From assembly GCA_025765615.1 (NCBI GenBank), contig JAIVFJ010000057.1, positions 267,515 through 331,514 of the forward strand: a DNA stretch of 64,000 nt. The letters are read 5' to 3'. The translations under genes were made by a program, and so were the position numbers. The number at the start of each line of letters is the position of its first letter. Within the stretch, counting starts at the first letter, position 1. Positions 36,935 through 49,649 of this stretch are shown here, one piece after another. A model generated the notes under the pieces. The model was given only the letters and a program-made list of their open reading frames with translations, ran no database searches and was not told the origin of the DNA. The DNA is from Zopfochytrium polystomum (taxonomy: Eukaryota; Chytridiomycota; Chytridiomycetes; Chytridiales; Chytridiaceae).

Positions 36935-38857
36935 GAGGCTAATAGGGGTGGGGAAGAGAGACAGGAGGGGATCATTTGTTATTTATCGTGCACCGACACT
37001 TTTTTTTCGCCCCGAAGGGGAGCGTGAAATCTCATTTTTACTGTATTTACTGCTTTGTTGTTGAGGGGGAAACGCGTTTTTCACTTGAGAAGAAGGGTCG
37101 CCTGCAACGGGAGGCTTAATATAACCCCCATCAAAGCAAACCACCAGCGTCCCGGACCACACACCCTTTCTCGTCCCGCAAACAGCCTTTAACGTCGCTC
37201 TCAAACGGGCTGTGTCAAAATGACGGGAAAAAAAAAAGCGGTGTTGCGCGATGGCTTGTGAATTTCAGCAGTGCCCCCCTTTTTAAATGACTGTCCCCAA
37301 TTTCACGACCAGTCCCCACGTCGACAACCTGTCGTCAACCTGCGGGAGATAGACTCGGCGAGGGGACTTGTACGGCCGAAAACCAGTGACATCTGCCGCA
37401 GCATTGAAGGCATAGGCAGGCACAGCAGCGAGAGTGCTTTGGCAATATCAGGTTTGTCACCCTTTTTTCTGGTGTTTGTTTTTGGAAAACCGAAAGCAAA
37501 TTTTAAAAGCGAAAGCTGACACGAGGTTCCGGCTGAACGGGAAAGGGTGGGAGGACTTGTCGTTTGGGGTCGCGGCGGTGCATTCGGGGTGGAAGCTTTG
37601 AACGGGGGAAGGAGGTGGTGGAATGAAAAATTGTGGAAAACGGGCGAGGATCTTTCTTTTCCTTTTTTTTTTTTTTTTTTTTTTTTTCTGGTGGTGTGTG
37701 CCGGGCAGTATCGAACGGGCGTGAGTACACCCAGCAACGTCAGCGGCGCTGGACAGGGGGGCAGTGCGGGGACAAAAAAGCGCGACTTAGCAAACCTCGC
37801 TACCACAACGGGTGGTTTGAATAAGGCAGTACGTCTCGCAGGAATGACCCGTTGGTTGGTGGTGGTGGTTTGTTGTCCCGTGGAGAAAAAACGTATTATT
37901 GAGTGCTTGCCTTTTCAACGTTGGGGCGTCGTTGGGAGCAAATGAAGCACACCGGGCGGAGAGCGCGTAGTGGTTGCGCGGGTTGAACGAAGGGAACCCA
38001 GCGGGGGTGACATACTATCAAGAAAAACGAAAAATAGCCCGCCGCCCTTATCGCTGGCGGTTTACAATTTTTGTTGCCTGGCGAGCAGGGAGAGGGAGAG
38101 AGAGAGACAGAGAGCGAAAGAGAGTGGGCGCTTCGATTTCCAAAAATGGAATTAAATTACCGAGAGTCTCGTTTTTCTTTCTGTCTCCGTCTGTCTGTCT
38201 CGTCCTGGGCTGGTATCCGAGGTCGACGTCCCCAATCGACCTCCCTTGACAGACTGTCGACTGCTCGCTCGGTATCGCTGTCCACCTCGAGCTCCCCAAT
38301 CGCTGCTGGACCCGTCTCATGTACTTTGCATCCCCCTCCCCCCCGCTCCCACTCCCACGCCCTTCGCACTGTCTCGGGGTTGGTCTCATGGCAACACCTA
38401 ACTGAAACGTATCTGTGGTCGACTTCCCTCACCCCACCCTGTGACAGACTGTCGACTCGCTGCCTGGTGCCGTATCGTTCGTGACACCCAAAGTTGTGCC
38501 CGATCGCTGTATTCGTCTCGCGTGCTTGAATCTCCTCCTGGGATCGTCCTGCCTTCCCCACCTTCGATTCTCGAAACTTCCATCAATTCGCCCGTCGCAA
38601 CGGTTGGGTCTTCCTGGTTCACCGCAGCGGAAACCTGCTTTTTGTTTGAATCCTAATTGCTCGGCCCTCGCCTCTTCGGTCTCCCCACCAACGCACAGAC
38701 TCGCACCCACCATTCGTCGTCCACTAGTCGAGCCTCCAAAAAGTCACCGTTCTTTTTTTTTTTAAAAAATTGAAGGTAGCGGCTGGCAATCAATTGCTTC
38801 TGCCTTAACAGTCACTTTCTTTGTTTCTTTCCAGCTGTGAAACCACTCGATTCAAGC
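36935..38857. other. Intergenic and 5' region of the kinase gene
   Basis: About 1.9 kb without conserved coding sequence. Holds a T-run (37663–37687) and a duplicated motif TGACAGACTGTCGACT at about 38248 and 38441, each within ~70 bases of related sequence. The 5' UTR of the kinase gene probably lies at the right end, with an intron ending TTTCCAG at 38834. Confidence 0.5.
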
Positions 38858-40967
38858 ATGGACAGCGCTGAAGTAAGGCGCACACTTCCTCTTGTCAGCG
38901 TAATTTTGTATCGAACTTGTGCCCGCCCCGAAAAGCGTGCGACACTCGAAACATTCATTAAATTTGTTTATTTTCTCCTTTTCAGCTTGTGAATCTCACA
39001 ATTTCTTCTCGAGATATTGTGCGCGAACCAGCTTTGATTGGTGCGGGCGGATTCGGCCAAGTGTTCCGTGGCACCTATCAGCGCCACATCCCAGTTGCCA
39101 TCAAGCAACTCCAAATAGAGGCGACTGGGATCCATCCTGAGGCGCGCAGGGAGTTGCTTGCCGAGGCAAGAATCATCAAAGAATGTCGCACTAGCGGGGT
39201 CCCTTCGCCGTTTGTTATTGGTTTCTATGGACTACTGATCGAAGAGAATGGTACAAAGTTCTCGTTGGTCATGGAGGTGAATTGGCACATAAGCAATTAC
39301 TTACAGGCTTTCTGCTGAATTAACAATCCCATACTGTTAACCATTCTGATCTCTGTTTGCGCACAACCCAGCTTGCCTCTGTTGGCTCCCTCTTTGATTA
39401 CTATCGCAAGACCGACGTCTCATTGGTGCCAGTCGGTCATCGCATTTCTCTTCTGCACCAAGTGTCTGTCGGGATGAGTTTTCTGCACAGATTGGACATT
39501 CTCCACAATGATCTGAAGAGTATGAACGTGCTGTTGACGCAGTCTGGCCCAAATGCGCCCCTGGTGGCGAAAATCGCAGACTTTGGCTTGAGCAAAATGA
39601 AGAATGAGATTCGGTCTCGCATCACTACATCCCTGGTGGGAGGATCCGCATACTGGATGGCCCCAGAGCTCACTGGATTCCAGAAGAAGGTGACTTTTCA
39701 TCAATATTTCCTCATCTTTGTGTTTGGTTGAATCTCCCTGCCCTACCAACCAACCCCACTTATTTTTGGATTGAATACCAACCACCTAGATCACAAAAGC
39801 AAACGACGTATTCGCCTTTGCTGTTCTCCTCACTGAAGTCATCAGCTGGATTGGAGTGTATGGTGTTCCCTTCCACAAGATGAACCCATCCCTGTTTCCA
39901 TCTGCCTCCAAGGATGACATCTATCGTAGAGAAGCCTTGGCCAATATGGATGAAAAAGTATTCACTGCCATAAACAATGGGCATGATATTCGAGAATTAT
40001 TTCAGCAGTGCTGGCAAGTAGATCCCGCTGCCCGTCCACTATTTCCACAGATTGCAAGCACTCTTGAGGTAAGAAAATTTGACTTGTGACGCTGGGTTCT
40101 GTTTTCTGATTCATTCACGCCAATTTGCATTAGGCCCAATTATCCTTCACTGCCAACATGGAAAAGTTGTCTTTGCAGGGTCCGCCTCCACCGCCTCAGC
40201 GTCCACGAGCGACTCGGCTTCCGCCTCCTCCGCCTCCGCCTCCGCCTCCGCGAGCGACTCGGCTTCCGCCTCCGCCTCCGCCGCCCCCGCCCCCGCAAGC
40301 GACTCGGCGTCCACCTGGCGACGGTGCCCAACAGCCAGTCAAACCATCCCCTCCGCCTGGGCCTGTGGACGAAATCCTCACAGACCTCGCTCTGACTCAC
40401 CCAGGCGCTGTCAAGTTTTGGCGGCACTGGGCAGTGGACCCTGCCACTGGCAAGACAGCCTTCCAGATGCCTTGGTCTGAACTGGTGTTTGCGCTGGAAG
40501 ACGCCATTCTGAATGGAGACCCGTCCAAGGAAGTGAAGGAGGATCTGCTGCAGGAAAAATGTGGCAAAGCATTCAAGACCGCCTGTCCTCTGTCTGCTTT
40601 TTCTGCGTTTGTGAAGTGTGCTCCTCCTGGAAGTACTATGGCAGACGTGTTTCGATTTGCTGTTGGTTCTACTGAGCAAGAACTTCGCCGCATCAAAGGA
40701 AAAGGACAGACTGCCAGTGAGAGTGAAGGAGATTCAAGTGAGGCACATGTATTAACTTTTGAAACAGAGAACCAAAGGCGTCTAGAGGATAAAGTGAAGC
40801 ACAGGATTGTTGCAGGAGGATGGGACCAAGCAAGCTGCACGTTCAAGAAACTGACTGAGGCTGAAAAAGTACAAATGCATGAGGCTTTGGCGACAAACAC
40901 AACAGTGCAACATTTGAAAATTCTTTGTAAGCCAGGCGTGTTATTTTCTCCTCAGTGTTCTAAATAA
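38858..40967 (+). CDS. TKL-type protein kinase with proline-rich linker and start of an LRR region
   Basis: Exons: 38858–38872 (MDSAE), 38986–39276, 39372–39689, 39790–40068 and 40134–40967, 578 residues if it ends at the TAA at 40965. Kinase motifs: glycine loop GAGGFGQV (24–31), VAIK (Lys45), ME-LASVGSLFDYY, catalytic HNDLKSMN (Asp149; the usual HRD arginine is Asn148), DFG (172–174) and YWMAPEL. HxDLKSxNVLL and PAARPLFPQI-type ends mark the tyrosine-kinase-like group. A linker with three proline runs follows, then a ~200-residue helical region. The last residues (EALATNTTVQHLKIL) read as the start of an RI-type leucine-rich repeat. A donor-like GTAAG lies at 40928, and LRR exons reappear at 44942–45234. 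The transcript may therefore continue across the tandem array. Sequence is less GC-rich than the left block. Confidence 0.85.
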
Positions 40968-41239
40968 CTACAATACCAGCACGTGAGAAATATTTTGCAA
41001 TTACTTACCTCGAAAAACATTCTCCTAACTTCCAAACTTCACTATTCACAGCAATAACAGGTATGGATGCAAAATAAATTCTTCCAGCGGATGATGGAGA
41101 CACAAACCTTTACTAAATTCTCCACTGGGATGCATGAAAAACCAAATTGAATTGCCCACCCTCTCAATCAGCATGTATGTTGAGATTCCACGTAACTGGG
41201 ATCTGATCAGTGTTCTCACTTATTCTTGACGACATTCTT

Positions 41240-44200
41240 GATGTCCTTTTTTTCATTCCTGATCTCTGCGCAACTCTCTCAAACGGCTGGCTTTGTTGGA
41301 ACATTCTGAAATGAAACAACCTGCAGACGGTGAGTGCATCACTTTGTTTTTCTAAGACATGGTTGATTCTGCAGAAGCCCCTCTCAAAGCTATGGGTTGG
41401 ATTGGAGGGGTTTTGTGTTTGAGTTGGCTTGCTCAACAATTTCTGACCCACCTTTTTCCTTCTTGATGTCTTCATTTTTCTCTTCTGTTCTCTGTGTAAC
41501 TCTCTCAATCGGCCTGGCTTGCTCAAATCATTGTGCACTGGAACAACTTGCAGTTGGTGAGTGCATCACTTTGTTTTTCCAAGACATGGTTGATTCTGCA
41601 GAAACCCCATTCAACATTATGGGTTGCGTTGGAGGCGTTTTGTGTTTGATTTGGCTTGCTCACCAATTTGTGACCCATCTTTTTTTCTTCTTGATGTCTT
41701 CGTTTTTCTCGCCTGTGTTCTCTGCACAACTCTCTCAAACGGCCTGGCTTGATCTGACAATTGTGGTAACCTCAAGATGGTGAGTGTAATCACTTTGTTT
41801 TTCGAGGACGTGGTTGATTCTGCAGAAACCCCATTCAAATTATGGGTTGGATTGGGGAAGTTTTGTGTTTGAGTTGGCTTGCTCTCCAATTCTGACCCAC
41901 CTTTTTTCTTCTTTATGTCTTTTTTTTTCACTTGTGTTCTCTGGGCAACTCTCTCAAACTGCCTGGCTTACTCCAATCATTTTGGACTGGAACAACCTCC
42001 AGAAGGTGAGCGCATCACTTTGTTTTTCCAAATGGTTGATCCTACAGAAATCCCATTCAAAATTATGGGTTGCATTGGAGGAGTTTTGTGTTTGAGTTGG
42101 CTTGCTCACCAATTACTTACTCATCTTTTTTTCTCCTTGATGTCTTCGTTTTTTCCTGCTTGTGTTCTCTGCGCAACTATCTCAAACGTCCTGGCTTGAT
42201 CTGACAATTTTGGACTGGAACAACCTCAGAATGTGAGTGCATCACTTTATTTTTCCGAGGCATGGTTGATTCTGCAGAAACCCCATTCAAAACTATGGGT
42301 TGGATTGGGAGGGTTTTGTGTGTTTGAATTGGCTTACTCACCAATTTGTGACTCATTTTTTTTCTTCTTTATGTTTTTTTTTTTCCCTTGTGTTCTCTGC
42401 ACAACTCTATCAAATGGCCTGGCTTGATCCAATTATTGTGGACTGGAACAAACTGCAGGGGGTGAGTGAATCACTTTGTTTTTCCAACATGCTTCCCTAT
42501 TCAAAATTATGGGTTGGGTTGGGAGAGTTTTGTGTTTCAGTTTGCTTGCTCACCAATTTGTGACCTGTCTTTTTCTACTTGATGACTTTGTTTTTTTTCA
42601 CTTGTGTTCTCTGTGCAACTCTCCCAAACGGCCTGGTTTTGTTGGAACATTCTGACCTGGAACTACCTGCAGTATGTGAGTGCATCACTTTGTTTTCCAA
42701 GACATGATTGATTTCTGTAGGCACCCCATTCAAAACTGTGGGTTGCATTGGAGGGGTTTTGTGTTTGAGTTGGCTTCCTCACCAGTTTCTGACCCATCTT
42801 CTTTGGTGTCTCCTCTTTTTTTTTTCTGTTCTCTGCGCAACTCTCTCAAACTGCCTGGCTTGCTCCAATTATTCTGAACTGGAATAACCTGCAGACGGTG
42901 AGTGCATCACTTTATTTGTCCAAGACATGATTTTTCTGGAGAATCCCCATTTAAATTTATGCGTTGGATTGGAGGGGTTTTGTGTTGGAGTTGGCTTGCT
43001 CACCAATTTGTGACCCATCTTTTATTTCTTCTCGATGCCTTCTTTTTTTTTGCTTGCATTCTCTGCGCAACTCTCCTAATCGGCCTGGCTTGATCTGATG
43101 GTGGACTGGAACAACCTCCAGACAGTGAGTGCATAACTTTTTCCCCCAAGACATGGTTGATTGTGCAGAAATCCAATTCAAAATTATGGGTTGGATTGAG
43201 AGTTTTGTGTTTGAGTTGGTTTGCTCACCAATTTCTCTGACCTATCTTAATTTGTTCTACTTTTTGGTTCACATGTGTCATCTGCCAACTCTCTCAACCG
43301 GCCTGGCTTGATCGAATTATTGTGGACTGGATCAACCTGCAGGGGGTCAGTGCATCACTTTGTTTTCCAAGATATGGTTGATTCTGCAGAAACCCCATTC
43401 AAAATTATGGGTTACATTGGGGGGCTTTTGCGTTTGAGTTTGCCTGGTCTCCAATTTCTAACCAATCTTTTAATCTTCTCTGTGTCTTCTATTTTCCACT
43501 TGTGTTCTGTGTGTAACTCTCTCAATTGGCCTGGCTTGATCCAATTATTGTGGACTGGAACAAACTGCAGTCCGTGAGTGCATCACTTTTTTTTCCAGAC
43601 ATGGTTAATTCTGCAGAAACCCCTTTCAAAATTATGGGTTGCATTTGGGAGAGTTTTGTGCTTGAGTTGGCTTGTTCACTAAATTCTGACCCCACTTTTT
43701 TTCCTCTTGATGTCTCCTTTTTTTTCACTTGTGTTCTCTGCATAACTCTCTGAAACGGCCTGGTTTTGTTGGAACATTCTGAACTGGAACTCCTTGCAGC
43801 ATGTGAGTGTATCACTTTGTTTTTCCAAGACATATTTGATTCTTCAGAAACCCCATTCAAAATTATGGGTTGCAGTGGGGGGGTTTTGTGTTTGAGTTGG
43901 CTTGCTCACCCATTTCTGACCCGTCTTTTCTTCTTGATATCTTCTTTTTTTTCACTTGTGCTCTCTGCCCAACGCTCTCAAACGGCCTGGCTTTATTGGA
44001 ACATTCTGATCTGGAACTCCCTGCAGCATGTGAGTGCATCACGATGTTTTTCCAAGACATGGTTGATTCTGCAGAAAATCCATTCAAAATTATGGGTTGC
44101 ATTGGAGGGGTCTTGTGTTTGGGTTGGCTTGCTCACCACCAATTTCTGACCCACTTTTTTTCCTCTTGGTGTCTTTTTGTTTCTTGGCTTGTGTTCTGTG

Positions 44201-44890
44201 CGCAACTCTCTCAAACTGCCTGGCCCGCTTCAATCACTGTGAACTGGAACAACCTCAAGATGGTGAGTTCATCAATTTGTTTTTCCAAGCTTGGTTGATT
44301 CTGCAGAAACCCAATTCATATTTTTTGCATTGGAGAGGTTTGTGTTTGAATTGGCTTGCTCACCAATTTGTCATCCATCATTTTTTTCTTCTTGATGTCT
44401 TTCTTCGCTTGTGTTCTCTGCGCAACTCTCTCAAATGTCCTGGCTTGACTCTGGGCAACTCTCTCAAACTGCCTGGCTTACTCCAATCATTTTGGACTGG
44501 AACAACCTCCAGAATGTGAGTGTGTCACTTTGTTTTTTCAGGGCATGGTTGATTCGGCAGAAACCCATTCAAAATTATGGGTCGAATTGGGGAAGTTTTG
44601 TGTTTGAGTTGGCTTGCTCTCCAAATTCTGACCCATCCTTTTTCCTTCGTTATGTCTTCTTTCTTTTTCACTTGTGTTCTCTGCACAACTCTCTCAAACG
44701 TCGTGGCTTGATCTGATTTTTTTGGACTGGAACATACTGCAGTGGGTGAGTGTTTCACTTCGGTCAGGCTTGTTTGCCAATTTCCGACGCATCTTTTTTC
44801 CTTCTTGATGTCTTCTTTTTAACCTTCGTTCTCTGCGCAATTTTAAATGAACTGGCTTGATTGATCATTGTGGATGGAATCCACCTGCAG
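41240..44890. repeat. ~225-bp tandem repeat array with embedded splice-like signals
   Basis: About 15–16 diverged copies of a ~225-bp unit. The landmark GATTCTGCAGAAACCCC (or variant) recurs near 41361, 41590, 41813, 42043, 42262, 42710, 43155, 43380, 43602, 43838, 44062, 44294 and 44550; units near 42490 and 42930 have lost it. Each unit carries CTCTCAAACGGCCTGGCTTG, GACTGGAACAACCTGCAG, then GTGAGTGCATCAC…TTCTGCAG, and a T-rich tract. No frame is open through the array on either strand, though one minus-strand frame is open over single units. It lies between the kinase exons and LRR exons. Confidence 0.92.
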
Positions 44891-44941
44891 CTGGTAATGT
44901 TTTTTTTTCCGCAAGTATTTTGATTGACAATTTGAATGCAG

Positions 44942-45234
44942 AAAAAGGCCTTTACTATACAGAGCAAAGCGTCAAGACGTTGTTGGCCGCTCTGAAGGTG
45001 AACAAAAGAGTGAAGGTGCTTGACTTGGAAAGTGAGTTTGCTCAGTTTCCATTTGTTTTTCTTATAGACTTTACTGTGTGTCACTAACTGCATTGGCCAG
45101 ACAACCGTATGAGCTACAAACATGAATTGTTGAAGCGTGGCTTGCGAGACTGCCCCTCCTTGTCTTTATTGAATCTTAAAGGTGTTGAAAAATTGTTGCC
45201 ATTCGATGTTGGACTAATGCAGTATTCTCTTTAG
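44942..45234 (+). CDS. Two LRR exons (3' end of an LRR gene, probably the kinase gene)
   Basis: Exon 44942–45031 (acceptor AG at 44940–44941, donor GTGAGT at 45032) and exon 45101–45234 (ending in TAG). Joined in phase they read VKTLLAALKVNKRVKVLDLE followed by NNRMSYKHELLKRGL and CPSLSLLNLKG, i.e. two RI-type leucine-rich repeats. The wording matches the LRR-like end of the kinase ORF (LATNTTVQHLKIL). I infer one gene interrupted by the tandem array; the connecting exons are not certain. Confidence 0.6.
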
Positions 45235-45676
45235 GGAATGGCTTCATCACTACAGAGGAGAGGAGTGGGTTTCCGCCACACTTGTCCGTTATTTTTGAAT
45301 GAGGAATGGTCATCTGGAAACCAAATTGCTTCCTGCTTCCCACTGTGTCTTGAGTGACCCTCTTCCGTTTATTCACTTTTTTTCGAAAATCTGTTCACGC
45401 CTCACCCTCCTTGGTTTCTTTCCACCTCTTTTGGCTGTGTGTTTTTTTTTGGAGTTGACCCATTTTATCTCTCCTTTTGCTTCGGGTTTGGTTCCTCTGA
45501 TGGGTGAAAAAAAAAAATCCATCTTGTGGAGAATTTAGTGTTTGACGGCACCATGTTCTGCTGATATCGCACATGGCGTCGGTGTGGTGGCCATTTCACA
45601 GACTAGTTGATAAAGTGGGAGCACAGTTGAACTGTGGCCATATCGCGACCAGAGAAAAAAACTAACCCGCATTCGA

Positions 45677-46120
45677 ATGAGCAAGCGAAAATGTCAAAGG
45701 ACAACGCACAGGAGCATGATGAAACAGAAACTAAACAGCAGTGGTACCATATTTGAATTTCCAAAATATTGCGAGACATTGGTCGAAGAGCTCCTGGGAT
45801 TGGGTGAAGAACCAAGGCGGGAAAGGCTTGCTGGCATTTTTGGCGCCGAGAAATCACGCATGGGGAAGGCCCCGCTGCAGAGTCCAAACACAAACAGCCA
45901 ACGGGAGAAGCGCTGGCACACGAGCGTAGTGAGCCCATTGACAAGCGGCTCTATGGCTTCGCTGGTGTGCGCAGTGGCGACAATTAGCTCGCACGCTGCC
46001 CTGCGCCACTCGGACGGGGATACTGTGATCGCGACAGTGCGGAACCCAAACCGAAAGCAGATCCCTCGCACGGCCACCAGCAAACTGGGGGGATGTGCAC
46101 ATGCTGCGACGAAATCATGA
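45677..46120 (+). other. Possible coding remnant
   Basis: A 147-codon open frame whose first part (GTIFEFPKYCETLVEELLG, then RERLAGIFGAEKSRMGK) looks protein-like, but the second half is low quality and runs into dispersed repeat B2. I do not recognise it; it may be a decayed exon of a neighbouring gene. Confidence 0.3.
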
Positions 46121-46163
46121 CTCAATACTCCATCCCAAATACGCCCATGTGCGAGCCGGGCGT

Positions 46164-46330
46164 TCCACTTAATACTCAGAGTATTTGTTTACAGTGCAAG
46201 CCAGCGCCCAGGTCTGCATTGGTGGTGGCTCGCTCTCCCATGGGCATCGTGAGAACAATAACTGACAGTCACAATGGGTTCAGGTCCGTCTTGTGCCTCT
46301 TGCTGCTAACCAGTCAGTTCCGCCTAACAA
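46164..46330 (+). repeat. Dispersed repeat copy B2
   Basis: Second copy of the ~165-base repeat at 15944–16110, same orientation, with about ten mismatches visible and one short replacement (CATCATCGC versus TTACAGTGC). Confidence 0.85.
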
Positions 46331-46379
46331 TTCCAAGTGATTTTGTCACATTGCCATCACTGTGCACACCTCCTCTGTG

Positions 46380-48241
46380 TTAGCCACTGTGCGACTTGAC
46401 ACATGGAGCTGCGGAGTTTTTGTAGTTGAAGCGCAAAGCCCATTCATGTTGACATTTAACAAAGATGGATTTGGAAATTCAGTAATTGGTCCTTGTCGTG
46501 GTCAAACACTTGTCAAGACGCTGCTCCCATCACATTCGACTTTCACCATCCCCACATCTTGTGGAACACTTCAGAAGCGCTAGTGTCATGATGACTGACA
46601 AAGTAGCATGTCCTCGTGTCGTGCAGGATAAACACCTCCTTGATCAACTCAAGAATGAGTTCCAGTTCAATCCGTCTCTCACCCCACAGCAACTTTTTCT
46701 TAAAAAGCCACATCTGTTCGAGCAGATTGTATCCACAAAGGAGTAGATCTTGGTAAAGTGAAATAAGTTCAGAACTTCACCTGATTGTTCACTTGAAGAA
46801 ATCGCTGTCCAATCTCAAATCCAGGTTAAGCAAGAAAAGTGATAATCCAGAACAACTCGGTGGAGAGACGGAGACAAGTAAGTCCAATTAAGTTCAGGGT
46901 TGCCAGACGATCAAAGTTGAAAGAGCAAAATAGGGCAAACAGATGGCCCACTTATGAGTCCTCAAGTAACATCACACTCAGGAGTGATTCTGTTGAAGCA
47001 GGACACTGCGATCAAAGCGCAGCTCCTGTGCAACTTTCTCACGCTCCACCTTGGCCACTGTCGAATCCTACATCCACTCTGCCCAGCAAATCCTCGCCAT
47101 CATACCAATCACATGACATCGAAAACACTCAGTGCCGATTTTCGGAAATCAGCTCAACATCTCTTCAAATTCTGCTCTGATGCAGTTCAGCATTAAACCA
47201 TTCCAACGAGCTGCCAAAGTGGAACCAATGGTAGGACGCAAGACTATGTTTTTACTAGTTCTAAATTTAATGCAGAACTTCGAGTATGGGTCAGACAAAT
47301 GGCAAGAAGAAGTAAATAGACTCTTGGCTATTCTTGGAGATTTGCAAAAAGCTTTGTGTAAGTCCTTCGAGGAAGGCTTCTATTTACTTCGCCCTCCTCC
47401 CCAGTTGAGTTGTCTGTTGAGACTAGCATGACAGTTTGGTCTCCTGAAATTGGAGTTCAGACAAACAAGCTGGGTAAATGCTTTCCGCAGTAACGTTCAG
47501 CCTTACAAATTTCGTTTAGGTCCGGTCATCCAGAATGCTATGAAAGTGTTGGATCGATTTGATTCCGTTGGCAGCCTTTGCGCGTTCGTTCATAATCAAC
47601 TCGCTTGTGAAGCTGGCGGGTATGCTTTTTTTTTTTATATTGTTCCAGCCCCAAAGGGCTGACGGGAAGAGAAAGCGCCATCAACGGTGAACCGTTATAG
47701 ACTATGTCCAGGTATCACCTCGGCAAACCCACCCCATGCACTACAGACTTACAGGGTCGTCAGGCATCTCCACTGCACTACTCCTTGTGATTCAAGACCG
47801 TACTCTTTCTTGTTGCCTTCAACAGCTGGCGTCGTGACTTGAACCCTAGGCCCTTGAGTAACAGATGCCCAGACCCGCCATGCTTTTCCAGATAGGCTCT
47901 TGTGAGGGGGAAGCTGGCGGGTATGCGAAGTCTCGAGGAGAAGCAAGATCATAAAAACGCACAGTAGTCGGCTGCCATGAAATGTTTGCAGAAAATTCAG
48001 ACATTAGCGCACTTTCTTACAAGTTCTTAGGCGGCAGCACGTCAAGGACGCAATTTTGCAACTGATTAATTCAGAGCTGGAGAGCGGTGGGGCTCTAGCG
48101 ATAGACAAATATCCCTTGTCCGCGCTCCGTAAAGGACTCATCAAACTAAATATCGAATCACCTCATGATTTTTCTTTTGTTATATTGGATGAGTGGACAA
48201 AAGTGCAGCTGGAAGACTCACAGAGCTTCTCTCCTCCCTGA
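46380..48241 (+). pseudogene. Scattered exon-like frames of an unrecognised gene or pseudogene
   Basis: Several short plus-strand frames look coding but lack a shared frame: 46600–46746 (LLDQLKNEFQFNPSLTPQQL, stop), 47200–47345 (EPMVGRKTMFLLVLNLMQNF), 47450–47620 (a segment with VNAFRSNVQPYKFRLGPVIQ) and 48030–48241 (RQHVKDAILQLINSELESGG). Composition resembles the kinase and NACHT genes rather than the GC-rich block. Splice borders cannot be assigned with confidence; I do not recognise the family. Confidence 0.3.
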
Positions 48242-49640
48242 TAAAAGGAGATGTATCTGTTAGTATCTCTGATGAAGAAACGAAAGGTTTGAGTGTTTGA
48301 CTCGATGAAGTCTCATTGATTCGCTTGTCTTGAAAGGGAGAACGACTGTCCTCCAGCTCTGCCCGAAAACACTTGAAGTTCCAGGCGTTGATGAATGCTC
48401 CACAAATGCTCAAGAAAGTTAGAGTGAACACAGTTTTATCTGCTTTTCCTGTTGCGGACGGACGACGGCATCATGATGCCGTCTCGAAAGTCTTGGGCTG
48501 CGGTGGAGCGATCCCAAGGCCTTTTATTGTCCAAGCTTTCTCATATTAGCCTGAAGCTCATGTAGCATTCCGTGCACCCACTGATGCGAGTCTTAGTGCG
48601 TGTGACGGCCAAACGAAGTATTTTCATGCGATGTACTTTTGTCTCATATTACATAATGCATACACCACATTAACTTAGTGAAAATTCTTTCTGTGCGAGG
48701 TACAACTGAAGCCGGGCGGCGCTGCCCCGATTTGGAGGCGGTGAGTGCACTCGGGAACCCATAGTGGCCTCCCCGCCTCCAACACACTCTATCGGCTTCG
48801 ACTTTGAAGCACGAGCAGTCGGCGCCGTCCAGAGCAGGCTGGAATCCACGAAGCCTCTTCTGTATCAGCTCAAATTGAAATACTCAATGGTCGAAACATT
48901 TGGGCGTGTCTGTCGGAAAGTGATTTGGAAAGGTTTTATGAACGTAAGGCGAGCAATGAATCCATTACAACTTAGATCTGCTGTTGAATGAGACGCCCCC
49001 TTGTACTGTTGGTTGCTGTTGTACTGATCAAAATCCCCTTCAGCCTTGCAGTTGTGTCTGTGTGCCACTTGTGCGTATTCTGCGGGAGGATTTGGGGCAC
49101 CCATTGCGTGCTTCTCTTGCCAGCCTAAGCACAATGAACGACTGATCTGTTTTCTCGAGATGGCAGAGGCGCAGTAAGACAATGCTACAGCTAATTGGAA
49201 CCATGTTAAAGATTTGCAGCTATGTGGAATGATCTATGGTTTGGTGCGCAAATAAATGGTTGGGAGAGCAATGAAACAACAGCACACTGTGTGGAGAGTA
49301 TTTTTACAGGGGAGCTACAATAGATCAACAAAATAGACTGGACAGAAAGGGAACGAGGGGAAAAAGAGAGAAAGTCAACGAGGAAGATGTAAACCTCCAT
49401 GACAAGCCCAGCAGGAACTGGAGATCAACGTGGTCTGCCCGGTTTCGTAAAGTAAAGCGGATTGAAATAGAAAAACATTCACTCGGTCATGTGTGAGACT
49501 ATACTCACTCCTTTGACCCTGGGATCTGGGCCATAGAGTGAGGGAAAGCAAATAATAGGCTAAAACTAACTTTATTGGGCTGTTGTTTAGGAGGTGTTTC
49601 AACCCTACTACTTGCCTAGTCCACAAAGTATCCCTACTGA
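48242..49640. other. No gene seen
   Basis: Moderate-GC sequence with only short frames. The frame at 48764–48991 has no recognisable motif. The right end leads into the inverted LTR-like repeat. Confidence 0.45.
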
Positions 49641-49649
49641 TCTGTCTAA

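Noticed and set aside
41523..43860. Minus-strand ORFs over the tandem array as a repeat protein gene
   Set aside because: The frame is open only over one to two units, breaks irregularly between units, and the peptide has no recognisable fold.
48764..48991. 75-codon frame as a small gene
   Set aside because: No motif, no splice or promoter support, and it lies in repeat-rich sequence.
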